From the NCBI RefSeq assembly GCF_004116455.1, contig NZ_PDJU01000001.1, positions 124,001 through 188,000 on the forward strand: a stretch of 64,000 bases of DNA, in the 5' to 3' direction. Positions within the stretch are counted from its first letter, which is position 1. Each line of letters starts with the position of its first letter. The DNA is from Arcobacter sp. F155. Lineage in GTDB: Bacteria; Campylobacterota; Campylobacteria; Campylobacterales; Arcobacteraceae. A model generated the notes under the pieces. That model ran no database searches and had not been told where the DNA came from. It saw only the letters and a program-made list of their open reading frames with translations. This document shows positions 44,123 through 53,148 of the stretch, in pieces. The position numbers and the translations under genes were made by a program.

Positions 44123-44148
44123 AAATATCTCCTAAAAGAAGATATTTT
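44122..44148 (-). terminator. Hairpin between desulforubrerythrin and nuclease genes, containing the nuclease ribosome site
   Basis: On the minus strand AAAATATCT and AGATATTTT form a 9-bp stem with a 9-nt loop, followed by TT. It is a plausible terminator for the upstream gene. The AGGAG ribosome site of the nuclease gene lies partly in its loop and right arm (44129-44133), and the TTG start follows at once. Confidence 0.5.
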
Positions 44149-44169
44149 ATCAAAGAATTGATTTAATAA

Positions 44170-44823
44170 TTATTTTTTGCTATTTAATCTTGATTGATAC
44201 TCTTGTGGATGCTTACAAACTGGGCACATTTTTAGAGCTTTTTTACCTCTATGAACATGTCCACAAACTTCACAAATCCACTCTTCCTCTTCATCTTCAC
44301 TTACAAACTCTTCACCTGCTTCAAGTCTTGCAAGTAGCTCTTTATACATATTTTCATGTTCAACTTCAATATTTCCAATAAGTTTTAACATAGTTGAGAT
44401 TTGTTTGTGACCATCATCTTTAGCAATTTTTGCAAAGTCTGGGTACATAGTTTCATTTTCATAACTTTCACCTGCAATTGCAACTTTTAGGTTTTCAGCT
44501 GTATCTCCAAACTCTTTTCCTGTAAGTAATTCGTTACAGGCTCTTAATTCAAGTTTAGCATGCATTTTTTCATTATCTGCAGCTCTTTGGAAATGTGCAG
44601 CGATATCTCTGTATCCTTCTTTTTGGGCAATTTTTGCAAAATATTCATATTTATTTCTTGCCATAGACTCACCAGCAAAGGCTTTCATAAGATTTACAGC
44701 AGTTAGGTTCTCAGTAATCATTTCCATTTTTTCACCACAACAGTGAAGTTCTCCACCACCAACTTTTTGTACTTCTACTACATTACCACATTTATTACAT
44801 CTGAACGATTCATATTGTCTCAT
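44170..44823 (-). CDS. Desulforubrerythrin
   Basis: The 217-residue cytoplasmic non-haem iron protein has three domains: an N-terminal desulforedoxin-like knuckle (CNKCG then HCCG), a rubrerythrin four-helix diiron domain (about 40-175, with AGESMARNKYEYFAK, DNEKMHAKLE, AGESYENETMYPDF and GNIEVEHENMY supplying Glu and His ligands), and a C-terminal rubredoxin (CEVCGHVHRG, CPVCKHP). This arrangement is that of Campylobacter jejuni desulforubrerythrin, a peroxide reductase. ATG 44823 is preferred because AAAGGA lies 8 nt upstream, inside the six codons that an upstream ATG (44841) would add. Confidence 0.92.
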   Translation of the reverse strand: MRQYESFRCNKCGNVVEVQKVGGGELHCCGEKMEMITENLTAVNLMKAFAGESMARNKYEYFAKIAQKEGYRDIAAHFQRAADNEKMHAKLELRACNELLTGKEFGDTAENLKVAIAGESYENETMYPDFAKIAKDDGHKQISTMLKLIGNIEVEHENMYKELLARLEAGEEFVSEDEEEEWICEVCGHVHRGKKALKMCPVCKHPQEYQSRLNSKK

Positions 44824-44863
44824 TAATTTTTTCCTTTGCATATTAATATTAAATAGATTTATA

Positions 44864-44899
44864 AGGTGAACTATTATTAGAGAAAATTATAGTTCACCT
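44864..44899 (-). terminator. Candidate terminator downstream of dps
   Basis: AGGTGAACTAT and ATAGTTCACCT form a perfect 11-bp stem around a 14-nt loop, 18 bp past the dps stop codon. No strong T run follows. Confidence 0.55.
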
Positions 44900-44916
44900 A
44901 AGCTTAAGAATGAATA

Positions 44917-45354
44917 TTAAGATAGAGTAGCTTTTATCATCCAAATATTTTTTTCTAAATGAGCAACATTGTCATCTGCAAAAGCAACTGTAGTAGTGTC
45001 ATCATTTTCATCTGCTATTTTAGATAATTTTTTAAACTCTTTTAATAGAGTCTCAAAATCAGCTAAAATATTTTTTAATACATATTCAGCTGTAAAGTCA
45101 GTTTTTTTATCTTCTTTAATTAAAGAGTTTTTCTCTAAATCACCTAGTAATACATAAGGTTTATCTCCTAATTGTAATACTCTTTCTGCACAATCATCAT
45201 ATAGTGTGCTAAATTGTTCATACATTTTTTCTGTCATTTCATGGATTGGGAAAAATTGCATACCTTTGATATTCCAGTGATAGTTATGTAGTTTTGTGAA
45301 CATAACTAGCGAACTTGCTTGTAATACTTTTAATTGTTTAATTTGTTTTTTCAT
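44917..45354 (-). CDS. dps: Dps-family ferritin-like DNA-protection protein
   Basis: The 145-residue helical protein has the Dps ferroxidase signature KLHNYHWNIKG (about 21-31) and FFPIHEMTEKMYEQFSTLYDDCAERVLQLG (about 34-63), with the His, Asp and Glu ligands at the subunit interface. It should form a 12-mer that stores iron and uses hydrogen peroxide as oxidant. The desulforubrerythrin gene is 93 bp downstream and a Fur-family regulator is divergent 196 bp upstream, making a peroxide/iron stress group. Confidence 0.92.
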   Translation of the reverse strand: MKKQIKQLKVLQASSLVMFTKLHNYHWNIKGMQFFPIHEMTEKMYEQFSTLYDDCAERVLQLGDKPYVLLGDLEKNSLIKEDKKTDFTAEYVLKNILADFETLLKEFKKLSKIADENDDTTTVAFADDNVAHLEKNIWMIKATLS

Positions 45355-45504
45355 AATATTCTCCTATGGATAATTTTTTTCTTTTGATAATTATAGTTTA
45401 GTAAACCTTAAAGGAAAATTATTATCTTCTACTAAAATTAATTAATAAAATCTATTTTACATTTTTTGTATATTATTCACAATATAAAACTCTGCAAATA
45501 AGAA

Positions 45505-45522
45505 ACTAAAAAAGTTTTTAGT
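45505..45522. promoter_or_regulatory. Palindrome upstream of the Fur-family gene
   Basis: ACTAAAAA-AG-TTTTTAGT is a perfect 8+2+8 inverted repeat. It touches a TATTAT -10-like sequence (45522-45527) in front of the Fur-family gene and lies about 150 bp from dps. It may be an autoregulatory operator, but AT-rich sequence makes chance palindromes common. Confidence 0.4.
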
Positions 45523-45550
45523 ATTATTCTAAGCAGGAAAGGTTGAAAAG

Positions 45551-45955
45551 ATGATGAATAGTTCACTATTATTAAAAGAGTATAATTTAAAAGTAACTCC
45601 ACAAAGAGTTGCAATCGTTGAAGAGCTATACTCTAATGGACATATGAATATTGATGAACTTTATAAGAAATTATTAGAAAAATTTCCTTCTATTTCTCTT
45701 GCAACAATTTACAAAAATGTAAATGCTATGGTAGAAAAGGTATTTTTAAATGAAGTAAAAATTCCTGAAGCTAAATCAGTTTATGAGTTAGCAAAAGAAG
45801 AGCATTCTCATTTAGTATGTTCTTCATGTGGAAAGATAGAAGATATTACAATAGATACATCAATATTACAAAGCTCAATTAAAGAAGAGTCTGCATTTCA
45901 AATTCAAAATGTAGATGTAGTTTTTTCTGGACTTTGTAAATCTTGTCAGAAATAG
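45551..45955 (+). CDS. Fur-family regulator, probably PerR-like
   Basis: The 134-residue protein has an N-terminal winged helix (about 1-80: LKVTPQRVAIVEELYSNG, PSISLATIYKNVNAMVEKVFLNEV) and a C-terminal dimerisation domain with two CxxC zinc motifs (CSSCG at about 91-95, CKSCQ near the end). The EEHSHLVC metal-binding stretch is retained. The neighbours dps and desulforubrerythrin suggest the peroxide sensor PerR rather than iron-sensing Fur, but sequence alone does not separate them. The AGGAAAGG ribosome site is 8 nt before the first ATG. Confidence 0.85.
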   Translation: MMNSSLLLKEYNLKVTPQRVAIVEELYSNGHMNIDELYKKLLEKFPSISLATIYKNVNAMVEKVFLNEVKIPEAKSVYELAKEEHSHLVCSSCGKIEDITIDTSILQSSIKEESAFQIQNVDVVFSGLCKSCQK

Positions 45956-45984
45956 TTCAAAATAGTCTTAAAGACTATTTTGAA
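45956..45984. terminator. Bidirectional terminator between Fur-family and antiporter genes
   Basis: TTCAAAATAGTCT and AGACTATTTTGAA form a perfect 13-bp stem with a 3-nt loop, starting right after the regulator stop and including the antiporter stop region. Confidence 0.7.
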
Positions 45985-46885
45985 TAACTAATCCAAGTAC
46001 TACTATTAATACAATACCAGCACTTTTATTATAAAGTTTATTAGCAGTTATAAATACTAACATAAGTGATACTATAAACGCAGCAGCAATATCAAAGAAG
46101 TTTTTACTTAAATCAACATTTAAAGTATTAACTATTGAACTCACACCTAATACCATTGTAAAGTTTGCAACGTTTGAACCGATAATATTTCCAATTGCTA
46201 AATCAGCATTATTATTTAAAGCTGATTTAATAGAGATAGTAAGTTCTGGTAAAGATGTACCAAATGCAACTAAGAATAATCCAATTACCCACTCACTAAT
46301 ACCAAATGATCTTGCAATATTTCCTGCACTATCAATAGCAAAATCTGCACCTACTACTACAAACACAAAACCAACAATTAATAAAGCTAAAGTTTTAGGC
46401 CATGCAAACTTCTCTTTTGCTAATTCTTCATCTATGTCATCAACTTGATTTGAACCTATTAAGAATAATAAATATGCTCCCATTAAGCAAAGGAATAAAA
46501 TACCATCTACAATATTTAGTTTCCCATCAATTGCCATAAGAATAAATACTAAAATAGGGAAAAGTGACCATGCTGAATCTTTTGCAAATAAATCTCTATC
46601 TGGAGTGATTTTTTTAGCAAGAAGAAAAACAGCACCTAAAACCATAGCAATATTAAAAATTGTACTTCCAATTACATTTGCAACAGCAATATCACCACTT
46701 CCTTTCATTGAAGCAGACATTGAAACAGCCATTTCTGGTAAACTTGTACCTAAAGCAATTAGAGTTGCACCTATAACAAAGTGTGAAATATTATAGTGAA
46801 GTGCAATTTTTTCACTTTGCTGTATGATAAACTCTGCACCATAAATTAGTGCTCCCATTGATACTACAAATATCAAAAAATCCAT
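45968..46885 (-). CDS. Calcium/sodium antiporter (YrbG type)
   Basis: The 305-residue CaCA-superfamily membrane protein has about ten helices in two homologous halves. Each half carries an alpha repeat: ATLIALGTSLPEMAVSM with IGSTIFNIAMVLG, and LVAFGTSLPELTISI with IGSNVANFTMVLG. The Glu of each GTSLPE motif binds the cation. It exchanges calcium for sodium or protons at the inner membrane. Its start lies 1 bp after the end of ybeY, so both are on one message. Confidence 0.93.
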   Translation of the reverse strand: MDFLIFVVSMGALIYGAEFIIQQSEKIALHYNISHFVIGATLIALGTSLPEMAVSMSASMKGSGDIAVANVIGSTIFNIAMVLGAVFLLAKKITPDRDLFAKDSAWSLFPILVFILMAIDGKLNIVDGILFLCLMGAYLLFLIGSNQVDDIDEELAKEKFAWPKTLALLIVGFVFVVVGADFAIDSAGNIARSFGISEWVIGLFLVAFGTSLPELTISIKSALNNNADLAIGNIIGSNVANFTMVLGVSSIVNTLNVDLSKNFFDIAAAFIVSLMLVFITANKLYNKSAGIVLIVVLGLVIQNSL

Positions 46886-47305
46886 TTATGAGTTCCTTAC
46901 TATTAAACTATTTGGTAAATTAAATTTCTTAATCAACTCTTCTTCTTTTTGACGATGCTCACCATTATCAACTTCATGGTCAAAGCCTACTAAATGAAGT
47001 AATCCATGAATAAACAAAAGTTTTAATTCATCTTCAAAACTATGCTTGTACTCTTTTGATTTTTCATCTACAAAATCTATAGAAATAACAATTGATCCTA
47101 ATGGCATATTTGGCATATCAAACTCTAATGGAAAAGATAAAACATCAGTTGCTTTATCAATATTTCTATGCTCTTTATTTAAAACTTGAATCTCTTCATT
47201 TTTTACAATTATTAGTTCTATATCTTTTGAAGTTACTTCTTTCGTAATTTCTTCTAAAGAAGAAGTGTCGACTGTTATGTCTGTTTGATTATCTAAATCA
47301 ATCAT
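46886..47305 (-). CDS. ybeY: Endoribonuclease YbeY (rRNA maturation factor)
   Basis: The 139-residue metalloprotein has the zinc motif HGLLHLVGFDHEVDNGEH (about 109-126), with the three His of the YbeY family, and the preceding TDVLSFPLEF strand. It takes part in 16S rRNA 3'-end processing and ribosome quality control. Its promoter (TATAAT at 47330-47335 on the minus strand) is divergent from that of the thioesterase. Confidence 0.94.
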   Translation of the reverse strand: MIDLDNQTDITVDTSSLEEITKEVTSKDIELIIVKNEEIQVLNKEHRNIDKATDVLSFPLEFDMPNMPLGSIVISIDFVDEKSKEYKHSFEDELKLLFIHGLLHLVGFDHEVDNGEHRQKEEELIKKFNLPNSLIVRNS

Positions 47306-47329
47306 TTCTTATCCATTTAATTTTCGCGG

Positions 47330-47335
47330 ATTATA
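47330..47335 (-). promoter_or_regulatory. -10 box of ybeY
   Basis: On the minus strand GGGTATAATCCGCG places TATAAT 25 bp before the ybeY ATG. The GGGTATAATC core is the same as at the trmN6-like promoter. Confidence 0.6.
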
Positions 47336-47382
47336 CCCAAAAAATCATAAAGTAGCCAATAAAAAATATTTTGAAAAATTTT

Positions 47383-47390
47383 GCTACAAT
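47383..47390 (+). promoter_or_regulatory. Extended -10 of the thioesterase gene
   Basis: GCTACAAT preceded by T gives TGC-TACAAT, an extended -10 at 28 bp before the ATG; AGGAG follows as ribosome site. Confidence 0.5.
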
Positions 47391-47418
47391 ATTTCAATAA
47401 AATTTTTTAGGAGCAAAA

Positions 47419-47823
47419 ATGGAATTAGAAATAGGTACACAAGCTACTATTGAGTTTAAAGTAAAAGCTTCAGACTTAGCAAAAAATTTAGAAATCTCAA
47501 AGGAAGATGACTTCCCAGAAGTGTTTGCAACGGCTAGACTTACAGCACTTATGGAGTGTGCATCTGCAAAAATATTAATACCTTTTTATGAAGAAGGGCA
47601 GTTATCTGTTGGTGTAGAAGTTAACTTAAAACATCTTGCACCTACACTTGAAGGTGATATAGTAAAAGCAACGGCAACTTTTGTAGGAATGGAAGGTAAA
47701 CTATATAAGTTTGAGGTTGAGGCTTTTGATAGTGCTGGAAAAGTAGGAGAGTGTACTCATACTAGAGCAATTGTTACAAAAGATAGATTAATGTCTGGGG
47801 CAAATAAAAGAGTAGGGAAATAG
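47419..47823 (+). CDS. Hot-dog-fold thioesterase (FlK-like)
   Basis: The 134-residue protein has a hot-dog plan with ATARLTALMECASAKIL on the central helix (Thr/Glu region), LSVGVEVNLKHLAPTLEGDIVKATATFV on the long strands, and a late CTHTRAIVTKDRL strand. It is close in style to fluoroacetyl-CoA thioesterase-like proteins, widespread acyl-CoA thioesterases of unknown substrate. It stands alone between ybeY and radA and ends in a bidirectional terminator. Confidence 0.82.
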   Translation: MELEIGTQATIEFKVKASDLAKNLEISKEDDFPEVFATARLTALMECASAKILIPFYEEGQLSVGVEVNLKHLAPTLEGDIVKATATFVGMEGKLYKFEVEAFDSAGKVGECTHTRAIVTKDRLMSGANKRVGK

Positions 47824-47851
47824 TTGATTGAGCTTAGAGAAGCTCAATCAA
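47824..47851. terminator. Bidirectional terminator between thioesterase and radA
   Basis: TTGATTGAGCTT and AAGCTCAATCAA form a perfect 12-bp stem with the loop AGAG, right after the thioesterase stop and 10 bp from the radA stop. Confidence 0.75.
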
Positions 47852-47860
47852 AATATTAAT

Positions 47861-49210
47861 CTAAAATAATTCAATCATTTTAGAAACTTCGTCTACTGGG
47901 AAAACTTTTAAATCAAGTTTTAAATTTGGTTTTTGTGCAACTACTGCTTTTTTAATACCTTGTGCTTGGGCTTCTCTTAGTCTTAAATCAATAGAATATA
48001 CATCTTTAATCTCACCTGTTAGTGAAACTTCACCAATAAATACAGACTCTTTTGAAATAGGTCTATCTCTAAAAGAAGAAATAATAGCTGCAATAACAGC
48101 TAAATCAGCAGAACTCTCTTTGATTTTTATTCCACCAGAAACATTTATAAAAACATCATAGTGATTTAATGGCAAATCAATTTTCTTTTCAAGGAGTGCT
48201 AGAAGCATATTTAATCTATTTGCATCAAATCCTGTAGCACTTCTTTTGGGATTTGGATAAGTACTTTCAGTAACTAAAGCTTGAACTTCTATGATTAAGG
48301 CTCTTGTTCCTTCCATGGTTACAGTTAAGGCTGAACCTGCTTGTGCTTTTGTTTTATCAAAGAACTTTGAAGCAATATCTTTTGCTGAGATTAGTCCCTC
48401 TTGTGTCATTTCGAAAATACCTATTTCAGAGGTTGAACCAAATCTATTTTTAAAGCCTCTTAACATACGTAACTCTTTACTTGCTTCACCTTCAAAATAT
48501 AAAACAGTATCAACCATATGTTCTAAAACTCTTGGTCCTGCAATAGAACCATCTTTTGTAATGTGTCCAATAATAAACATAGCAATATCAGACTCTTTTG
48601 CTTTTCTCATAAGCTCAAAAGTGATTTCTCTAACTTGTGAAACACTTCCTGGTGCACTTGTTAGGTTTGAAGAGTAAATTGTCTGAATTGAATCAATAAT
48701 TACTACATCATAATTTTGTCTTAATAGTTCATCTTGTATCTCTTCAAGTTTAATTTCACTTAATAAAAATAGCTCTTTATGATTTGCATCTAATCTATTA
48801 GCACGAAGTTTTATTTGTCCAGAACTCTCTTCTCCTGAAACGTACAAAACTTTTTTACCACTTGCTGCAATAGAACCTGCCACTTTTAGTAACAGTGTAG
48901 ATTTTCCCACTCCAGGACTTCCTCCGATTAAAGTTAAACTTCCTGGAACTATTCCTCCACCTAAAACTAAGTCAAATTCATCGTTATTTGAAGAAAATCT
49001 TACAACATCATCTTGTTTAATATCTGTAATAGGAGTTGCTTTAGAACTTGTGTTTATAACTTTAGAAGTTTGTTTTAAAACTTCTTGTTGTTCTTGGTTT
49101 AATTCCATAAAACTATCCCATGACCCACAGTTAGGGCATTTGCCAAGCCACTTTGTACTTTGTTCTCCACATGCTTGACACTCAAAAAGTGATGTTTTCT
49201 TTTTTGCCAT
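47861..49210 (-). CDS. radA: DNA repair protein RadA
   Basis: The 449-residue protein has a zinc finger (CQACGEQSTKWLGKCPNCG), a RecA-like ATPase core with Walker A GGSPGVGKST and VVIIDSIQTIY, the RadA-specific KNRFGS motif (in RGFKNRFGSTSEIG), and a Lon-like C-terminal domain (about 330-445) ending in an inactive protease fold. It promotes branch migration in homologous recombination and repair. The length is typical. Confidence 0.96.
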   Translation of the reverse strand: MAKKKTSLFECQACGEQSTKWLGKCPNCGSWDSFMELNQEQQEVLKQTSKVINTSSKATPITDIKQDDVVRFSSNNDEFDLVLGGGIVPGSLTLIGGSPGVGKSTLLLKVAGSIAASGKKVLYVSGEESSGQIKLRANRLDANHKELFLLSEIKLEEIQDELLRQNYDVVIIDSIQTIYSSNLTSAPGSVSQVREITFELMRKAKESDIAMFIIGHITKDGSIAGPRVLEHMVDTVLYFEGEASKELRMLRGFKNRFGSTSEIGIFEMTQEGLISAKDIASKFFDKTKAQAGSALTVTMEGTRALIIEVQALVTESTYPNPKRSATGFDANRLNMLLALLEKKIDLPLNHYDVFINVSGGIKIKESSADLAVIAAIISSFRDRPISKESVFIGEVSLTGEIKDVYSIDLRLREAQAQGIKKAVVAQKPNLKLDLKVFPVDEVSKMIELF

Positions 49211-49459
49211 TAGTAATTCCTTCTTAAATCTAAATGCAATTATAGTTAAGTTTTTTTAAGAAAAGAAAAAATATTTCAAACTGTAATAAAAAAAGTATTA
49301 ATGTTATTAATTAAACAAAATTGTTATTAAAATAAATATGTAACATAATAGTAATTTTTTGCAAGCTTATAAATCAAATTATTATTGAAAAATTAAGTAA
49401 AAATTTATTTACTTTTAAAAAATTTGTTTATATTATGTTACGTATAAGAAGGAGTGATG

Positions 49460-51373
49460 ATGTTTAAAAGTATTAAGTTGAAATTGATGGCGCTAGTTAT
49501 TCTTCCAGTAACAATAGCAATATTAATTACCACTGTTATTACTATTAACTTAACGTATAAGAATAGTGGTAAGACAATTCAAGAGTTTGATAGTTCTATT
49601 GTTGGGGAAAAGAAAGAACTATTAAAGAATCAAATATTGACTGCATATACAATAATTGATTCTATTGTAAAGAACTCTACAGATAAAGAAGAGGCAAAAG
49701 CAAAAGTTATTGATGTTATTTCAAAAGCTAGATTTTTAAATGGTAGTGGGTACTTTTTTGCTTATGAAAAAATTGGTAATGATTACTATTTTGGTTTTCA
49801 TGGAACAAAGCCTGAATTAAACGGTAAAAAAACAGATGTAATGAAACCAGATATTAAAGGTTTTGCATTTAGAAAAGCTTTAATTGACACAGGTAAAGAT
49901 GATTCCAAATTTGTTGAATACTATTATAAAAAGCCAAAGACTGATGAAGTACTAAAGAAAATGGCATTTTCTAAATATATTGAAGAATTAAATTGGACTA
50001 TTGTTACAGGTATTTACGTAGATGACATTGAAAAGAAGATTGCAAGAATAGAAAAGGGAATTGATGATGATGTAAACTCTTTAATTTATACTCTTGTTAG
50101 TATTATCATTGTAATTGTGCTTATTTTAATTGCAGTTGTTTCGTATATTTCAAAAATCTCTATTGTTGACCCTCTAGAGACGTTTGAAAGAGGACTATTA
50201 TCATTTTTATCATTCTTAAATAAAGAGAAAGATGATGTTGAACTTATAGAAGTTACAACGAAAGATGAAATAGGAAAAATGACTGTAAAAATCAATGAAA
50301 ACATCAAAAAGATTAGAGAAACAATCAAACAAGATGAAAGAGTAATTGAAGATGTTTCAAGAATCGTAAGTGAAGTTAGTGCTGGAATGTTAACAAAAAG
50401 AGTTGAGGCAAAAACTTCAAATACAGTAATAAGTGAGTTAACAAACAATTTAAATGAAATGATTGCAAGTTTAAATAGTACAATTTCTCATACAATTGAT
50501 GTATTAAAAGCATATGAAAAAAGAGACTTTACTAAGCAAACTTCTTTATCATGTAAAGGGCAGTTATGTTCACTTATGAGTGGAGTTGACAATCTTGGTA
50601 AAGAGATTTCACATATGTTACAAGAGAATCTAGATACAGCAAATATGTTAAATAGTAGTTCTGATAATCTAACTTCAAATATGGAGAGATTAACAGTAAG
50701 TGCAAATCAACAAGCGGCTTCTTTAGAAGAGAGTGCAGCAGCCTTAGAAGAGATTACTCAAACTATGAGAGAAAATACAAATAATATAAATGAGTTATCA
50801 GCAAACTCAGTTTCTCTAAGAAATGAAGTAAATAAAGGTAAAGAGTTATCTAAACAAACTAGTTCTTCTATGGAGTCTATTAACTCACAAGTTGAAGCTA
50901 TTATTGAATCAATTACTATTATTGATCAAATCGCTTTCCAAACAAATATTCTTTCACTTAATGCAGCTGTTGAAGCTGCTACTGCTGGTGAAGCAGGAAA
51001 AGGCTTTGCAGTTGTTGCAGGTGAAGTAAGAAACTTAGCAAATAGGTCGGCTGAAGCAGCTAAAGAGATTAAAGATTTAGTTGAAAGTGCAACTGCAAGT
51101 ACAAACGATGGAAGAAAAATTGTTCAATCTATGTACGAAGGTTATGAGCAACTTAACAGCAATATTTTAAATACAACAAGTATTGTTGACACCGTTACAA
51201 CTAACTCAAAAGAGCAAATGCTTGGAATTGAGCAAATTAATAGTGCAGTTTCACAACTTGATAAAACTACACAAGAGAATGCAGAGATTGCTTCTGAAAC
51301 AAATGATGTTGTTAAAAATGTTAAACAAATGGCAACTGAAGTTGTAGAAGAAGTTAGACGATCTAAATTCTAA
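49460..51373 (+). CDS. Methyl-accepting chemotaxis protein with single periplasmic cache domain
   Basis: The protein of about 637 residues has TM1 (about 10-30), a periplasmic single-cache domain (about 35-205, with SGYFFAYE and [13 protein letters not shown] near the membrane), TM2 (about 209-230), a HAMP-like region and a long methyl-accepting signalling domain. The tip [37 protein letters not shown] binds CheA/CheW. ATG 49460 is preferred because AAGGAG ends 5 nt upstream. The gene is transcribed alone and ends in a strong terminator. The ligand is unknown. Related caches bind small organic acids. Confidence 0.9.
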   Translation: MFKSIKLKLMALVILPVTIAILITTVITINLTYKNSGKTIQEFDSSIVGEKKELLKNQILTAYTIIDSIVKNSTDKEEAKAKVIDVISKARFLNGSGYFFAYEKIGNDYYFGFHGTKPELNGKKTDVMKPDIKGFAFRKALIDTGKDDSKFVEYYYKKPKTDEVLKKMAFSKYIEELNWTIVTGIYVDDIEKKIARIEKGIDDDVNSLIYTLVSIIIVIVLILIAVVSYISKISIVDPLETFERGLLSFLSFLNKEKDDVELIEVTTKDEIGKMTVKINENIKKIRETIKQDERVIEDVSRIVSEVSAGMLTKRVEAKTSNTVISELTNNLNEMIASLNSTISHTIDVLKAYEKRDFTKQTSLSCKGQLCSLMSGVDNLGKEISHMLQENLDTANMLNSSSDNLTSNMERLTVSANQQAASLEESAAALEEITQTMRENTNNINELSANSVSLRNEVNKGKELSKQTSSSMESINSQVEAIIESITIIDQIAFQTNILSLNAAVEAATAGEAGKGFAVVAGEVRNLANRSAEAAKEIKDLVESATASTNDGRKIVQSMYEGYEQLNSNILNTTSIVDTVTTNSKEQMLGIEQINSAVSQLDKTTQENAEIASETNDVVKNVKQMATEVVEEVRRSKF

Positions 51374-51398
51374 AAGAAAAGGGCTTTCCTTTTCTTTT
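51372..51398 (+). terminator. Terminator of the chemoreceptor gene
   Basis: AAAAGAAAAGG and CCTTTTCTTTT form a perfect 11-bp stem with a 5-nt loop immediately after the stop codon, with T-rich sequence in the right arm. Confidence 0.75.
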
Positions 51399-51457
51399 GA
51401 TACTTCTTTATAATTGATATTCTTGTAAAATATTATATTAATTAAAAGAAGTAAATT

Positions 51458-52585
51458 ATGAATGATAACTTTTACAAAGATTTAAAACTACTAAAAGATT
51501 TTTCTAAAATCTCCGACACTTCTGTTTATAAAAAACTCCCTGATTCTTGGTATGTTCTCGTAAGTGATGTAACAAACTCAACAAAACAGATTCAAGAAGG
51601 TAAATATAAGCAGATAAACATGGTTGGAGCCTTAACTATTATCTCAATATTAAATTTAAGAGAGAACCTTGATATTCCTTATATTTTTGGTGGAGATGGC
51701 TCTTTTTTACTTATTCCAAAATCTTTATTAGACGAATCAAAGCAAGCACTTTTAGCTGTAAAAGATTTAGCAAAAACTTCTTATGGTTTAGATTTAAGAG
51801 TAGGTGTTGTTCCTGTAAAAAAGATATATGAACTAGAAAAAAGTTTATATATTGCAAAATATGAAGTTTCAAAGGATTATTATCAATCAATAATAAAAGG
51901 CGGAGGTTTAGATTTAAGTGATAAACTTCTTAAGCAAAATGAAGATTTTTATATAAAAGATAAAAAAGATGAAAAATTTGTTTTAGATATATCTGGCTTA
52001 GAGTGTAGATGGGAAGCTATAAAAACACCCAAAGATGAAAATTTAACAATTTTAATTAAAGCTTTTGATGAAAGTTTATATGATACGGTTTTAGAAAAAC
52101 TTGATGAGATTTTAGGTTCTAATGAAAAAAGAAACCCTATTTTAAAAGAGAGCTTGATTTTAAGTTTTCAAGATAAAAATCTTGATATTGAAGCTTCGTT
52201 ATTTTCACAAAGTTTTTTAGGTAAGTTCTTAATAAGACAAAAGTTGAAGTTACTAAATCTTATTGGAAAACTTTTAATGAGATTTGATATTGATAAGTGG
52301 GGAAGATACAAACAAAGAATAGTTTCCACAACAGATAATGAAAAGTTTGATGATATGCTAAGAATGGTAGTTTCTACAAGTTTTAAGCAAACAAAACTTT
52401 TAGAAGAGTATTTACAAAAAGAGCAGGAAAAGAAAAAGCTAGTTTATGGAATACATAAATCTGACTCATCTTTGATGACTTGCTTAATCTTTGAAAGACA
52501 TGGAAAACATGTACACTTTGTAGATGGTTCAAATGGTGGTTATGCATTAGCAGCTAAACAGTTAAAATTAGGAGAACAAAAATGA
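51458..52585 (+). CDS. DUF3095 protein, class III nucleotide cyclase-like
   Basis: The 375-residue protein starts its core at WYVLVSDVTNSTKQI (about 31-45), with Asp37 at the metal position of class III cyclases. It has the GGDGSFLLIP turn (about 78-87), the counterpart of the GD hairpin. The rest matches the DUF3095 style, including VYGIHKSDSSLMTCLIFERHGKHVHFVDGSNGGYALAAK at the C-terminus. The full set of cyclase catalytic residues was not confirmed, so activity is uncertain. It overlaps the hydrolase gene by 4 bp, and the PACE protein follows, so the three are a likely operon. Confidence 0.75.
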   Translation: MNDNFYKDLKLLKDFSKISDTSVYKKLPDSWYVLVSDVTNSTKQIQEGKYKQINMVGALTIISILNLRENLDIPYIFGGDGSFLLIPKSLLDESKQALLAVKDLAKTSYGLDLRVGVVPVKKIYELEKSLYIAKYEVSKDYYQSIIKGGGLDLSDKLLKQNEDFYIKDKKDEKFVLDISGLECRWEAIKTPKDENLTILIKAFDESLYDTVLEKLDEILGSNEKRNPILKESLILSFQDKNLDIEASLFSQSFLGKFLIRQKLKLLNLIGKLLMRFDIDKWGRYKQRIVSTTDNEKFDDMLRMVVSTSFKQTKLLEEYLQKEQEKKKLVYGIHKSDSSLMTCLIFERHGKHVHFVDGSNGGYALAAKQLKLGEQK

Positions 52586-53139
52586 CAATTATTTATATCC
52601 ATGGCTTTGCAAGTAGTGGACAAGGAGGAAAAGCATCTTTATTTAGAGAGTATTTTGAAGAAGAGTTAATTGCTCCATCATTATCTCATATTCCAAAACT
52701 TGCAATTGATACTTTAGAGCAGTTAATAGAAATATTATTAGAAAAAGATGAAACTGTAGGTTTAGTAGGTTCTTCTTTAGGTGGATATTATTCAATATAT
52801 TTAGCTAATAAATATGATTTAAAAGCTGTATTAATTAATCCAGCAATCTATCCATACAAAACTTTAGATAAAGTTGGTATAACAATGAACTATTATGATG
52901 GTTCTTCTTTTGAAGTAACAAATGAACATATCCAAACACTAAAAGGTTTAGAAGTTCAAGAAGTTCAATCACAAGAAAATTTTATGACTTTATTACAAAC
53001 AGAAGATGAAGTATTAGATTATAGTGAAGCAGCTGAAAAATTATCAGAGTCAGAACTTGTAATAGAAGAGGGTGGAGATCACTCTTTTGAAAATATAGAG
53101 AGTTATTTTAGAAAGATATATTCTTTTTTAGATAGTTAG
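52582..53139 (+). CDS. YqiA/YcfP-family alpha/beta hydrolase
   Basis: The 185-residue small serine hydrolase starts MTIIYIHGFASSGQGGKAS, has the nucleophile elbow GSSLGGYYS (about 63-71) and ends with the catalytic His in EGGDHSFENIE. It matches the YqiA esterase family in length and motifs. Translation is coupled to the DUF3095 gene. It is probably cytoplasmic. The natural ester substrate is unknown. Confidence 0.85.
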   Translation: MTIIYIHGFASSGQGGKASLFREYFEEELIAPSLSHIPKLAIDTLEQLIEILLEKDETVGLVGSSLGGYYSIYLANKYDLKAVLINPAIYPYKTLDKVGITMNYYDGSSFEVTNEHIQTLKGLEVQEVQSQENFMTLLQTEDEVLDYSEAAEKLSESELVIEEGGDHSFENIESYFRKIYSFLDS

Positions 53140-53148
53140 AATAATAAT

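Noticed and set aside
44824-44841. Longer desulforubrerythrin start at the ATG at 44841
   Set aside because: The AAAGGA ribosome site of the ATG at 44823 lies inside those six codons, so they are leader, not coding.
49211-49459. Gene or RNA in the 243-bp gap upstream of the chemoreceptor
   Set aside because: The region is almost pure A and T, with an AAGTAAA/TTTACTT inverted repeat and a TATATT-like element but no open frame or convincing RNA structure. It most likely holds only promoters.
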